A DNA stretch of 64,000 nucleotides from Pseudomonas massiliensis (lineage in GTDB: Bacteria > Pseudomonadota > Gammaproteobacteria > Pseudomonadales > Pseudomonadaceae). The DNA lies in contig NZ_CCYK01000002.1 in NCBI RefSeq assembly GCF_000826105.1, positions 62,001 through 126,000 of the forward strand, written 5' to 3'. Under the pieces are notes generated by a model. It was not told the DNA's origin. It ran no database searches and saw nothing but the letters and a program-made list of their open reading frames with translations. The position numbers and the translations under genes were made by a program. This document shows, piece after piece, positions 46,850 to 54,911 of this stretch (position 1 is its first letter; each line of letters starts with the position of its first letter).

Positions 46850-47176
46850 TCAGTTCGCGGAGCATTTGGAATCGCTGGGTGGGGTTACTGCGGGGGCCTC
46901 CGGGACTGGCGAAGCGGCAACCGGACGCGGTTTGCGCTTGGCGGGCTTGCGCACGGTGAGCGGCGGCGCTTCAGGCGCGGCGCTGGCCACCGGCTGCTCC
47001 AGTTCTGCCAGGGGCGGCGGCACAGGGGCCGCAATCGCGGCCTGTCGGGGGGTCGGTACGTGGGTAAAGGGCATGTCCTCCCAGTCGCCCGAAGGCTCCG
47101 AAAGCTTGGGTGCAGAGCCACAGCCCGTCAGCAGGACAGCCGAAAGCAGCCCGCTCAAAGCAAGTTTGAAGTTCAT
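46850..47176 (-). CDS. virB7: VirB7-like lipoprotein
   Basis: A 108-aa lipoprotein with signal peptide and lipobox LLTGC (Cys19). The mature part is Pro/Ala-rich with a basic patch (VRKPAKRKPRPVAA) and a Cys near the end (SDSKCSAN). It is longer than classic VirB7 proteins (about 50 aa), but its place between virB6 and virB8 identifies it. It would stabilise VirB9 in the outer-membrane core. Confidence 0.75.
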   Translation of the reverse strand: MNFKLALSGLLSAVLLTGCGSAPKLSEPSGDWEDMPFTHVPTPRQAAIAAPVPPPLAELEQPVASAAPEAPPLTVRKPAKRKPRPVAASPVPEAPAVTPPSDSKCSAN

Positions 47177-47242
47177 GATGGATACCTGGTGGAAGCGAGG
47201 GGTGGAGCGAAAGCGGGAGAGGTGACCGATTAGAGCGCTGTT

Positions 47243-48187
47243 TTATCTAATGTTGTTTTGTCCAAATCCTTTAATTTTCCCAAATAGATTTTTTGCCCCC
47301 CTAGCACCGTTCATCGCAGCCTGAATTCCAGTGCCTTTTTTCAGCATACCAAATATGCCGTTGGTAGAAACTGGCGCCCCTCCCATCACCGTTGCTGCAT
47401 ATCCAGGTAGCTCAGTAGCCAAGACAGTAAAGCAGGCGAAGTAAATTAGTAGTGATATATTACCCTTCAGGCTGGTATCAATAACCCCGTTTTTTATAAT
47501 TACTGTATTTATGAAAGACAGCTCTAATCCCAAAACAATTGAAAAAAGAACCTGAGTTAACATAAAACCAGACAATATTGAGATCCACCCCCAAAACCAT
47601 TGTCTGGTCTGGTTAAAAAGCGCAAAGGCTATAAATAGTGGACCCAAAGCCAGAAAGACAGTCGTTACGATCTTTAACGTAATCAGGCTTCCCACTGCCA
47701 CCAATATAAACGGGATACCGGCCACAAGGAATATTACAACAGCTTGGATTCCAAGATAGACATCCGAAAAGCTAGTGGAAAACAAATCGAAATCCATAGC
47801 TTTGGTTAGTTTGACAAGGGAATCAACATAGTCTCCGACTAGTGCATCAACCTGATTTATTTGCTCTCCTTCATGGCCGCTTAACACACCGCCCATCCAA
47901 GACGGAAAACCAGTAACAAAGGGCACGATCGTTTGAACATACCAGGATACATTCCAGGCCAGCCCTGCAATGACCGCCACCTTGGCGATTTCAATGACTA
48001 CCTCTTGAAAGGCTACTGTCATTCCCTGATATAGCCAAAAAATGCTTTTCAGGGTGAAATGAAGTAGCCAAAAGGTGCCGAACAATGCCGACACCCCAAG
48101 CATGACGTTTGTCATATCTGATAGCAGTGTACTTTGCAGGCTGGAATCAATCGCATCGTAAAGAGTTTGCGTTACGTCGAATTCCAT
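47243..48187 (-). CDS. virB6: VirB6 polytopic inner-membrane protein (AT-rich)
   Basis: A 314-aa protein with at least five membrane segments; MLGVSALFGTFWLLHFTLKS, VIFLVAGIPFILVAVGSLIT, VFLALGPLFIAFALFNQTRQ and WFWGWISILSGFMLTQVLFS match the TrbL/VirB6 family, which forms part of the DNA path through the inner membrane. Codons are much AT-richer than those of neighbouring vir genes, as in the lipoprotein gene next to it. That suggests the pair was exchanged as a unit. Confidence 0.93.
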   Translation of the reverse strand: MEFDVTQTLYDAIDSSLQSTLLSDMTNVMLGVSALFGTFWLLHFTLKSIFWLYQGMTVAFQEVVIEIAKVAVIAGLAWNVSWYVQTIVPFVTGFPSWMGGVLSGHEGEQINQVDALVGDYVDSLVKLTKAMDFDLFSTSFSDVYLGIQAVVIFLVAGIPFILVAVGSLITLKIVTTVFLALGPLFIAFALFNQTRQWFWGWISILSGFMLTQVLFSIVLGLELSFINTVIIKNGVIDTSLKGNISLLIYFACFTVLATELPGYAATVMGGAPVSTNGIFGMLKKGTGIQAAMNGARGAKNLFGKIKGFGQNNIR

Positions 48188-48199
48188 TTAATCACCCAT

Positions 48200-48523
48200 C
48201 TAGTTGACCCTGATATAGTCGCCATCTTTAAAGTAAATATGTCCATCTTGCAGCCTGAAACTTAATGGCCCTCCTCCTACGATTGTCAGCACGCTATCTG
48301 ACTCAATTTTTGCTTCTATCTTTTTAGTGTGGTACTCATTGAGCTGAGGGCTATTATAAGTAAAATCTACGTGGTAGATATCACCATCTTTTTTAAGCAA
48401 CAGTTTTGATGGTTTCTCGCTGTTTTTCTGAACCCACTCACCTTCAAATCCATTCCCGGAGGGCCCGCTGCAGCCGGATACAAAAGCAATCACGCAAGGC
48501 AAGATAAATTTACTAACTTTCAT
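48200..48523 (-). CDS. eex: Eex-like entry-exclusion lipoprotein
   Basis: A 107-aa lipoprotein. The signal peptide ends in lipobox VSGC; the mature part has NGFEGEWVQKNSEKPSKLLL and a short beta-rich body. Small lipoproteins between virB5 and virB6 act in entry exclusion in IncN/IncW-type plasmids (eex), which is the basis for the call. ATG 48523 follows AGGAG by 5 nt. Codons are AT-rich, like virB6. Sequence homology to known Eex proteins was not tested. Confidence 0.68.
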   Translation of the reverse strand: MKVSKFILPCVIAFVSGCSGPSGNGFEGEWVQKNSEKPSKLLLKKDGDIYHVDFTYNSPQLNEYHTKKIEAKIESDSVLTIVGGGPLSFRLQDGHIYFKDGDYIRVN

Positions 48524-48542
48524 AATCACTCCTGATCTATAT

Positions 48543-49223
48543 CTATTCCTGATTAGGTATCACGGTTGTTTTACCTAACATATAGTCTTGAAAATCCTGA
48601 GCCCGCTTTTGGCTATCAAGCTTTTCTTGTTGCTGTTGAAGCATTTGCATGTTCGCCAATCGCATTTGCTGATTTTGCTGTTCCAGCAGTTCTTGCTGGT
48701 AGCGCAACTGGAGGTCTTCTTTCTGCTGCGGGGTTTGGACTTCATTGAGCTTGGCGCGCAGCTGCTCGGCGTTGCTGACCCGCTCCGTAGTGGCCTTATA
48801 ATTGCGCTCCAGTGCATCCATTGCTGACAACATCCGATCAAACTTGGCCTGAACGCTGGCATTATCAGAGGTCAGGCCGTATCGGTCACGCAAACTCGCA
48901 ATATTCTGCGCCGTGTCGTAAACATCGGACCATTCGCCCAAGGGCAACACCTTGTTCACGGAGGGGTTATCCAGGAAGGCCCCTAGCTTGTCGTTGCCAG
49001 TGACGATGCTCTTGTAGTTGTTGTATTGCTGCTCGACCTGACGGATACCGTCCTTGGCGGTGCTGAGGGCATCCAGAGCCTGCTTGGCCTGGGCCACGGC
49101 GTTACTTTCAAGGATCGCGGCGGTAACCGCATCCAGGGTGGGAACGCCAGTGACCGCTTGGGCGGGTACTACGTTGGCCAGCAGAACCGCGCTCAACGCG
49201 CAGGCAATCGCATGCTTCTTCAT
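48543..49223 (-). CDS. virB5: VirB5 minor pilus-tip component
   Basis: A 226-aa secreted protein. The signal peptide is MKKHAIACALSAVLLANVVP followed by AQA. The mature part is largely helical, with the family-typical stretch IRQVEQQYNNYKSIVTGNDK and a Gln-rich coiled coil near the C-terminus. The open frame continues upstream to 49676, overlapping virB4; ATG 49223 is chosen for the signal peptide and its ATGA overlap with the virB4 stop. It sits at the pilus tip. Confidence 0.88.
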   Translation of the reverse strand: MKKHAIACALSAVLLANVVPAQAVTGVPTLDAVTAAILESNAVAQAKQALDALSTAKDGIRQVEQQYNNYKSIVTGNDKLGAFLDNPSVNKVLPLGEWSDVYDTAQNIASLRDRYGLTSDNASVQAKFDRMLSAMDALERNYKATTERVSNAEQLRAKLNEVQTPQQKEDLQLRYQQELLEQQNQQMRLANMQMLQQQQEKLDSQKRAQDFQDYMLGKTTVIPNQE

Positions 49224-51766
49224 GACAGGGCCTCGGTGTGTTGGTGTTCCTGGGCGGCTTTCCACGCCGTCTGGAAGGCGGGCATCCAGCATTCGGCGTC
49301 CCGCGTGTTCAGGCTCTTGCACAGCCGCTCGGCCTGCTCGAAGGCCGGTATCCACTCGGCGGGGTCTTCGGTGTTGAGCCACTGGCGCACCGCCTCGGCC
49401 ACCAGGAACGGCGCTACCCATACCTTGGGGTCGGTGGTGTTCAGGTGCTTGCGCACGCGCTCGGCCACGGCCAGGTTCTTTTGGGTGGCGGACAGCAGCG
49501 GCAACCAGTATTTGAGCGCGCCGGTCAGCTCCATTTTCAGCTTCACCGTCTGGTGGCCTTGCTGCACTACCATTTCCCGGCTCAGCGGCTGCATGTCCTT
49601 GACGGCCTCGAACACCTTGCCGGTGACGCCGAATTTCTCGTAGCTCTCTGCCTGGGCTTTCTGGTTGGGTAGCCATACCGGGGTGACCACTTGCTGAATG
49701 ATCGCCGGCGCATACGGCGTGTTCAGGGCCTGCTCGGGGTACTGGGTATCCATCATCAGGATTTCACCGCGCATCCGGCCGCTCTGGAGCACTTCCTGAA
49801 TGGCGTCCGCCGTGCTTTTGAACGACAGCGGCACCCAGTACTCGGCCATCACGTTGACCAGCAACGAGCCAGGCCGCGCCTGGTGCATCTCGCGCTTCAT
49901 GTAGAACAGCACGTTCAACAACACCTCCAGCACCTCGGGGTGCTTCTCGGCGTACTCCTTTTTCAGCAGCTGCGTGCAATCGAAGGCCAGGCGCCGGTAG
50001 CTGTGCGCGTCGAAGCGATTGGTGGGCGAGTCCAGCACCCAGGCGTATTGCCCTTCCCGGCTCCCGGCCAGGCGGCACCACTTCGAAAGGCGCGTGTGCA
50101 GGCAGTTGCCGCCTCGGTGCGTGATGTTTTGCAGCAGCAGCGACATGCCGCGGTAACCCACGTTGCTGTGCTGCATGACGGCCTCGACCGAATCCTTGAT
50201 TTCGTCCTGTTCCTCGTCGCTGGTCTTGTCTTTGCCGCCGGCGCAGGCCAGCACCAAGTCGAGCAGCATCTGGCGAAGCCCTGCGCTGTCGCGGAACTGG
50301 AACGGGTTCACGCCGGTGAAGTGCCCAGGCTGCAAGGTGTAGTACTGGGTATCCAGCGCACCCAGCAGGTTTTTCAGCGACTCGTTGTAGTCGATGCAGA
50401 AAATCATCGGATTGAAGCGGCTGAGGAACGTCAGCACCGTGGCCTCTGCCGTGGTTTTGCCGACGCCGGTTTGCCCGGTGAAGGCCGCGTGACCGGGCAG
50501 CAACTCGCCCAGGTTGTTCTGGCCGGGCGGGCTGTCGTGCAGGTTCAGCAGGTACAGCGCCTTGTTCACGGTCAGCAACGGCATCAGGCCGGTGCCGTCG
50601 CCGATAGGATTGCCCTTGGCCTTGCCGGTCGGCGTGGCGTGCAAGGAAAAGCCGCAGGCCAGGTTCTCGGTGGACTTGATCATGGGGTACAGCGCCTCGG
50701 TCGCACCGGGAAACTGCGTGTACCAGGTGTCGATGTTGCTCATGGTGGAGCGCACGAACGTGGCGTCATGAACTGCAAACACCGACGCCATTTTCGAGCC
50801 GTTCTCTATAGCCGCGTCCGGTGTCTTGCCGAACACGATCAGGGAGGCGTAATAGCGTCCGAACGCCTTATCCCCGAGGGTGATCGCCTCGATGGCGTTT
50901 TCCAGCTCCAGCGATTGCTTGGACTCCTTTTCCACGGAGCCCAGGTCCGCAATGTGCCGCTTGAATTTGCCCTTGGCTGCGTTGCGGTCCTCGAACAGAA
51001 ACGACTGCACCAGGGTGAACTCGAATTGCTGCTCGATGGCCTCGTCCCACATGCCCGGATAGCTGGAACCGGGGTAGTCGCGCAGGTCGTAGGTCGTGGC
51101 GAAGCGCTGGCCGCCCCGGTTGGGCCGGTTCTCGATAAAGTCGTACTGCGCAAAGCTAGTCACGCTGTCGATCACCGCGTCACCCAGTCGGGTGTCGCTG
51201 ACCAGGATGTCTTTTTCATGGCCGTTGAACAGCAGGCTGTAGTAGCGGCCCATCTGCGAAAATAGCGCGCCGTGCGCGTTCTCCTCGATCCCCATGATGG
51301 CCGGGTCATAGTCGGCCAGCATGGTTTCGCTGAGCGTCAGGAGCTCGCTCATGCGCTGAATGCCCTCGTCTACCTCGCGGTATTTGAGAATCAGCGCGAT
51401 GCTGTAGCCGACCTGGTAGAAGGTGCCGTCCCGAAACGGGGCGGTGTAGGTGTCCACAAAATCCTGCAAGGCCGGCAGCGGTAGCGTGTACTGCGAATCC
51501 AGTTCGATGCCGGTCTTGGTGATGTAGGTCTGCAGCATCAGGTTTTTGCCTTCCTTCTTGCCCATGGCCAGAAAGAAGCGGTTGAGCTTGTGAAACAGCC
51601 CAATGAGTTCGTCATTGCTGCGCGTTTCGTGTGACACGCCCTTGAGCCGGATCAGGCTGACCAGGCGATTACCGGGCAGCGTCACCATGTGTTCGTGAAC
51701 CGGGTACCGCAGCAGCGGCACTTTCACCTCGGGGGGCATAACGCTTCTGTGAAAATCGCGCGCCAT
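49220..51766 (-). CDS. virB4: VirB4 ATPase with C-terminal repeats
   Basis: An 848-aa ATPase. GHAAFTGQTGVGKTTAEATV (near 445) is Walker A and the MFCIDYNESLKNLLG-type region follows; LVNVMAEYWVPLSFKSTADA is near Walker B. Beyond the usual end the protein carries three imperfect 22-residue repeats: VRKHLNTTDPKVWVAPF, VRQWLNTEDPAEWIPAF, LCKSLNTRDAECWMPAF. ATG 51766 follows GGAG by 8 nt; the gene overlaps virB3 by 98 nt. It powers pilus biogenesis. Confidence 0.93.
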   Translation of the reverse strand: MARDFHRSVMPPEVKVPLLRYPVHEHMVTLPGNRLVSLIRLKGVSHETRSNDELIGLFHKLNRFFLAMGKKEGKNLMLQTYITKTGIELDSQYTLPLPALQDFVDTYTAPFRDGTFYQVGYSIALILKYREVDEGIQRMSELLTLSETMLADYDPAIMGIEENAHGALFSQMGRYYSLLFNGHEKDILVSDTRLGDAVIDSVTSFAQYDFIENRPNRGGQRFATTYDLRDYPGSSYPGMWDEAIEQQFEFTLVQSFLFEDRNAAKGKFKRHIADLGSVEKESKQSLELENAIEAITLGDKAFGRYYASLIVFGKTPDAAIENGSKMASVFAVHDATFVRSTMSNIDTWYTQFPGATEALYPMIKSTENLACGFSLHATPTGKAKGNPIGDGTGLMPLLTVNKALYLLNLHDSPPGQNNLGELLPGHAAFTGQTGVGKTTAEATVLTFLSRFNPMIFCIDYNESLKNLLGALDTQYYTLQPGHFTGVNPFQFRDSAGLRQMLLDLVLACAGGKDKTSDEEQDEIKDSVEAVMQHSNVGYRGMSLLLQNITHRGGNCLHTRLSKWCRLAGSREGQYAWVLDSPTNRFDAHSYRRLAFDCTQLLKKEYAEKHPEVLEVLLNVLFYMKREMHQARPGSLLVNVMAEYWVPLSFKSTADAIQEVLQSGRMRGEILMMDTQYPEQALNTPYAPAIIQQVVTPVWLPNQKAQAESYEKFGVTGKVFEAVKDMQPLSREMVVQQGHQTVKLKMELTGALKYWLPLLSATQKNLAVAERVRKHLNTTDPKVWVAPFLVAEAVRQWLNTEDPAEWIPAFEQAERLCKSLNTRDAECWMPAFQTAWKAAQEHQHTEALS

Positions 51767-52103
51767 AGAATTCACTCCATTGCGGGTTGAACGGGGTCAG
51801 CAACAACGGCTTGCCGTAGTTCAGGCCCAGCTTCAGGCGCCGTAGCCCAAACCGGATACGGCGCAGGTACTGGGGATCAATGAGGCCGACAACCCTCAAG
51901 GCGATGAGGGCGATGAGAAAGGGCGCGGCGGCGATCAGCCCCCACACCCAGGACAGCAGGGTGGTCGCGGCAATGCCGCACACCAGTCCCCCCATCAGGA
52001 GCCCCACCATCGGCATGATGGGAATGCTCCAGAACATCGCGGGCCGGCTCATCCCGTTGTAGCTTTCGAAGGTCAGTTGCTTGAGTGCTTCGTTACCGGC
52101 CAT
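51669..52103 (-). CDS. virB3: VirB3 inner-membrane protein
   Basis: A 144-aa protein with two adjacent membrane segments (about 24-68; MFWSIPIMPMVGLLMGGLVC, LSWVWGLIAAAPFLIALIAL) and then GLRRLKLGLNYG. VirB3 proteins are about 100 aa; the last 35 residues here overlap virB4 in another frame and look non-conserved. It links VirB4 to the pilus system. Confidence 0.85.
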   Translation of the reverse strand: MAGNEALKQLTFESYNGMSRPAMFWSIPIMPMVGLLMGGLVCGIAATTLLSWVWGLIAAAPFLIALIALRVVGLIDPQYLRRIRFGLRRLKLGLNYGKPLLLTPFNPQWSEFYGARFSQKRYAPRGESAAAAVPGSRTHGDAAR

Positions 52104-52115
52104 AAGCGCTCCTGG

Positions 52116-52454
52116 TCAGGCCGGCTCGCCGGTGCCGAAGACCTGCCAGGCCGCAGCGCCCAGCACCATGGTGCCGCCGACGACGACCAGGACACCGACT
52201 TGTTGCAGGTAGTCCATGAAGGTGTGGGACCGGTCACCTGTGGAGCGGGCAATCATCCACTGGATGCCGGACCACATCAGGCAACCCAGGCCCAGGGTGC
52301 CGCCCAGGGCGTACAGGGCCAGCCGGATATTGGTGCCCCAGGTCTGCAACGTCTCTTGCCAGTCAGCCGAGGCAAAGCCCGGCATACAGGCCACGGCTAC
52401 CAGCAGAATGCACAGCTCGGTTTTGTTGGGGACAAGGCTTCGCTTGGTCATCAT
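52116..52454 (-). CDS. virB2: VirB2 pilin precursor
   Basis: A 112-aa prepilin. A signal peptide ends near FASADWQETLQTWG; two hydrophobic segments follow (LALYALGGTLGLGCLMWSGI, VGVLVVVGGTMVLGAAAWQV), the VirB2/TrbC layout. The ATG overlaps the virB1 stop. A second ATG at 52451 is possible. Confidence 0.88.
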   Translation of the reverse strand: MMTKRSLVPNKTELCILLVAVACMPGFASADWQETLQTWGTNIRLALYALGGTLGLGCLMWSGIQWMIARSTGDRSHTFMDYLQQVGVLVVVGGTMVLGAAAWQVFGTGEPA

Positions 52455-53149
52455 TGATCTTCCTTAACGGTCGGGGAGGTTTCTTGCGGGGTTGATGCGG
52501 GAACAGCGGAAACAGCGGGTGGAGCAGAAACCGGGGCGGGCGGCGGATAGCGTGGGTACTGTCGAAGCACGTCCCAGCTTTCGTACACCGGCTGCACGGC
52601 GGTAACGGGTTCGGCGGTTGCGCGCTGTCTTTGGCGCGGCGCTAGCTCGGCTGTACCCCCTTCCAGGGCCGGCACGGTGATGTCTGCGTTGGCCAGCACA
52701 CGTTGAACGTGACTACTGCCGCCGAAGTCGGCTTCGGCCTGGAAGCCGCGTGTTAGGTTGCCGCTGTAGTAGCAGGAGATGGCCTTGCGCAAGGCCCCTT
52801 GCGGGTCAGGGTCGGCTTCAGCGGCGGCGGTGTAGCAGTCCTGCAGAAGCTGCGCGGTCATGCGCAGGTTGGTGCAAGGCTCGAACATGGTTTCGGGGTG
52901 GCTGACATCGAAATGCTGCCGGTTGATCTGGCCCAGGCCGATGCTGAAGTTGGCGCCCTCCCCTACCAGCTTTTTCACCGTCAACACCGCTTCATCCAGG
53001 CTTTGCGGCTGACGCGGCAAGGCTCCGCCCACGACTCCAATAGCCCAGGGATTGAAGGAGGATTCTGTTTTGACGATGGGGGTAAGCGTGGCGGGGTGTA
53101 TCGAGGGGGCGCATTGCATAGCCAGGGCCAGAAAGGCACTGGTGGTGAG
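52451..53149 (-). CDS. virB1: VirB1 lytic transglycosylase
   Basis: A 232-aa muramidase opening the wall for channel assembly. The start MLTTSAFLALAMQCAPSIHP serves as export signal. The catalytic glutamate is in PIVKTESSFNPWAIGVVGG, and SIGLGQINRQHFDV carries the family GLGQ motif. The C-terminus is Pro-rich. The frame extends to 53194; ATG 53149 gives the signal peptide. It is the first gene of the T4SS operon, downstream of an 11-bp dyad. Confidence 0.9.
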   Translation of the reverse strand, partial: LTTSAFLALAMQCAPSIHPATLTPIVKTESSFNPWAIGVVGGALPRQPQSLDEAVLTVKKLVGEGANFSIGLGQINRQHFDVSHPETMFEPCTNLRMTAQLLQDCYTAAAEADPDPQGALRKAISCYYSGNLTRGFQAEADFGGSSHVQRVLANADITVPALEGGTAELAPRQRQRATAEPVTAVQPVYESWDVLRQYPRYPPPAPVSAPPAVSAVPASTPQETSPTVKEDQ

Positions 53150-53185
53150 CATTGTGGTTTTTTCCTTTGCTGCGAGGAGGGAGAG

Positions 53186-53220
53186 ATTTCCCAAATGGCC
53201 TATTAGAGGACATTTGGGAA
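53186..53220. promoter_or_regulatory. Operator-like dyad before the T4SS operon
   Basis: TTTCCCAAATG (53186-53196) and CATTTGGGAAA (53210-53220) form a perfect 11-bp inverted repeat, 36 bp upstream of virB1. The 13-bp spacer contains TATTA. It is a likely transfer repressor site overlapping the promoter. Confidence 0.7.
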
Positions 53221-53407
53221 ACCCCTCTCAATCCAGAAGAACTGGGAATCGAGAGGAGCTACATAATTGACTTCGACCGCGACCGTCTGTCCGCCGAATA
53301 ACTCGTTTGGGGCTTTACGCTGCGCACCCTGGGCCAGTTGCCAACCCTCTGAGCCGTCGAGGCCGACTCATCGCTGCCTTGGAAAGGCCGGTGTCTATCC
53401 GGCAGGA

Positions 53408-53460
53408 TTCTGCGTTATCCGCAGAACCAAGGCTGCATTATGCGCAGAGTATATTCTGCG
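53408..53460. promoter_or_regulatory. Repeated TCTGCG dyads
   Basis: TTCTGCG-TTATC-CGCAGAA (53408-53426) and CGCAGA-GTATAT-TCTGCG (53443-53460) are perfect dyads sharing one half-site; CTGC-N7-GCAG lies between them. The region 53221-53478 has no supported gene. Confidence 0.5.
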
Positions 53461-53478
53461 TCAAGTGCAAATTGGAGC

Positions 53479-53503
53479 CAAAAAAAGCCCGCTAGGCGGG
53501 CTT
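53479..53503 (-). terminator. Terminator of the CI-like repressor gene
   Basis: AAGCCCGC (53485-53492) pairs with GCGGGCTT (53496-53503); on the minus strand the stem is followed by a T run. It lies 48 nt past the repressor stop. Confidence 0.78.
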
Positions 53504-53550
53504 AGTGTTGAATGAGGGGATGGGGAGGCTGGCTGCTAGCCAGGCAAAGG

Positions 53551-54198
53551 CTACAAACCAGACATTTTCGCGTCTACCACACGCCCGATGAAGCGGCAGT
53601 TACCGTCAATCTCAATGGTTCTGTATTTGTCATTAAGTGGTCGCAGGTATCGATAACCCGCGTCCTCCACGTATTGCTTAAACGTCTTGTCGCCTGAATC
53701 CAGCATTTCGACTACGTAGTATTTGCCGTTGATTACGTCTGCGTCAGGTTTCACCAGAATCAGGCATCCTTCAGGAAAACTCGGATTCCCTGTGCAGGTC
53801 ATGGAGTGGCCATTTACGGTCAGCCAGTATGCTCCCCGACCAGCATTTTCTGTTGATTCAATCATCCTATGATCTTCTCCGATGTTCCCAGGCGTATCAG
53901 TAAACGCTCCTGCTTCAACCCAGCTTATCAAGGGGAATTCGCGAGGCTCACGCCCAGGCTGGCGCGCGCCTGATACGTTGTTGGGGTCTGAGTAAAGTAC
54001 TGTTTCCATTTGCTGCTGCGCGGTGAGCTGGATGTCGAGCGCAGCCATGATGAGCTTCAGCTTTTCAGGCGTGGTGCCCTGCAAACCGCGTTCAAGTCTT
54101 GATAGGTTTCCTGAATCAGAGCCAATACGGTAGGCGAGCTCTTCTAGCGAGAGCTTTTTCGCCTTGCGTGCGTTTCTTATGATCTGTCCTATGTCCAT
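53551..54198 (-). CDS. CI/LexA-like self-cleaving repressor (XRE + S24)
   Basis: A 215-aa repressor. The N-terminal XRE domain has LSLEELAYRIGSDSGNLSRL; the C-terminal S24 peptidase domain has the Ala-Gly cleavage site in SWVEAGAFTD (near 96), the nucleophile Ser in TVNGHSMTCTGNPSFPEG (near 132) and the general-base Lys in GDKTFKQYV (near 171-174). These are the elements of lambda CI and other SOS-cleaved repressors. It has no clear ribosome site and may be leaderless, as CI is. It is divergent from a Cro-like gene and next to the T4SS operon, which it may control. Confidence 0.87.
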   Translation of the reverse strand: MDIGQIIRNARKAKKLSLEELAYRIGSDSGNLSRLERGLQGTTPEKLKLIMAALDIQLTAQQQMETVLYSDPNNVSGARQPGREPREFPLISWVEAGAFTDTPGNIGEDHRMIESTENAGRGAYWLTVNGHSMTCTGNPSFPEGCLILVKPDADVINGKYYVVEMLDSGDKTFKQYVEDAGYRYLRPLNDKYRTIEIDGNCRFIGRVVDAKMSGL

Positions 54199-54313
54199 AG
54201 GCACGAATTTTCCGGCCCCGATGCGCTCCGCGCAAATTTATCTACGCAAATTTTGCTTGAATTGGCTATGCGCCAATCGCAGAATCGGCCTCACCTTCAT
54301 TCAGGCTGTAGCT
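54199..54313. promoter_or_regulatory. CI/Cro-type intergenic switch region
   Basis: A 115-bp gap between divergent starts with AT-rich repeated sequence: CGCAAATT occurs twice near 54233-54258, and TTGGC-TATGC-GCCAA (54261-54275) is a dyad. Both promoters and shared operators are expected here. Confidence 0.55.
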
Positions 54314-54553
54314 ATGACACCGCTAAAAAAAGCAAGAATTGCTAGGGGTTGGACCCTTACAGAAGTCTCCGATCGTTTAGCTGCCGTTGGGGCGGACCGG
54401 ACCGATACAGGCAATCTCTCTCGAATCGAGCGATGTGAGCAACGTGCGTCTGCGACATTAGCGGAGAACCTTTGCCGTGTTTTCGAGGGTGATATCTCTG
54501 AATTACACATCCTTTACCCTGAGCGCTACCGCACGGAGCAAACACTTGGGTAA
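54314..54553 (+). CDS. Cro-like XRE regulator
   Basis: A 79-aa helix-turn-helix protein. KKARIARGWTLTEVSDRLAA and DTGNLSRIERCEQRASATLA form the XRE domain; no other domain fits. The open frame extends back to 54164, but ATG 54314 gives the family start and leaves a normal divergent spacer. Its position opposite a CI-like repressor suggests a Cro role. Confidence 0.75.
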   Translation: MTPLKKARIARGWTLTEVSDRLAAVGADRTDTGNLSRIERCEQRASATLAENLCRVFEGDISELHILYPERYRTEQTLG

Positions 54554-54876
54554 GACAAATGCCGTATTTAGCGCTTAGTAGGCGGGGTCGATCTTGAAGG
54601 TGCGATACCGGGCTTAAGCTTGGCAGGTTCGAACAGGTGGTCGCCGCAACGGTTACTGCAACGACCTTCCGCAACCCTGCCGGTGGACTAGACCTGAAAA
54701 CCTCCAGGCTGCGCTAGGGCAGCTTCTTTACCGTTTTCAGGCCCCGAGGCATCGATGGAAAGCAGCCATGGCTGCAATCAGACATGGCATACGCCTAAGG
54801 TACTTAGGCGCGTAGGCCGCTGATTTGATCTCCAACGACTCTGGATACTGGTCCTTGGAGCGTATTCTTTTCAATT
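54554..54876. other. Gene-free stretch before the second par cassette
   Basis: No supported gene. It contains the inverted repeat CCTGAAAAC/GTTTTCAGG (54692-54742) and the short dyad CCTAAG-GTA-CTTAGG (54796-54810). Confidence 0.5.
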
Positions 54877-54911
54877 GGTAATTGATAATTCATAATTACT
54901 AATTACTAATT
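54877..54911. repeat. Five tandem 7-bp repeats (NNTAATT)
   Basis: GGTAATT, GATAATT, CATAATT, ACTAATT and ACTAATT follow without gaps and overlap the end of the ribbon-helix-helix gene. Related clusters lie at 55843, 56356, 56410, 56578, 56862 and 57151. Confidence 0.85.

Noticed and set aside
49691..51265. 524-codon plus-strand open frame opposite virB4
   Set aside because: Low-complexity His/Gln/Arg-rich translation, typical of an antisense shadow of a GC-rich gene.
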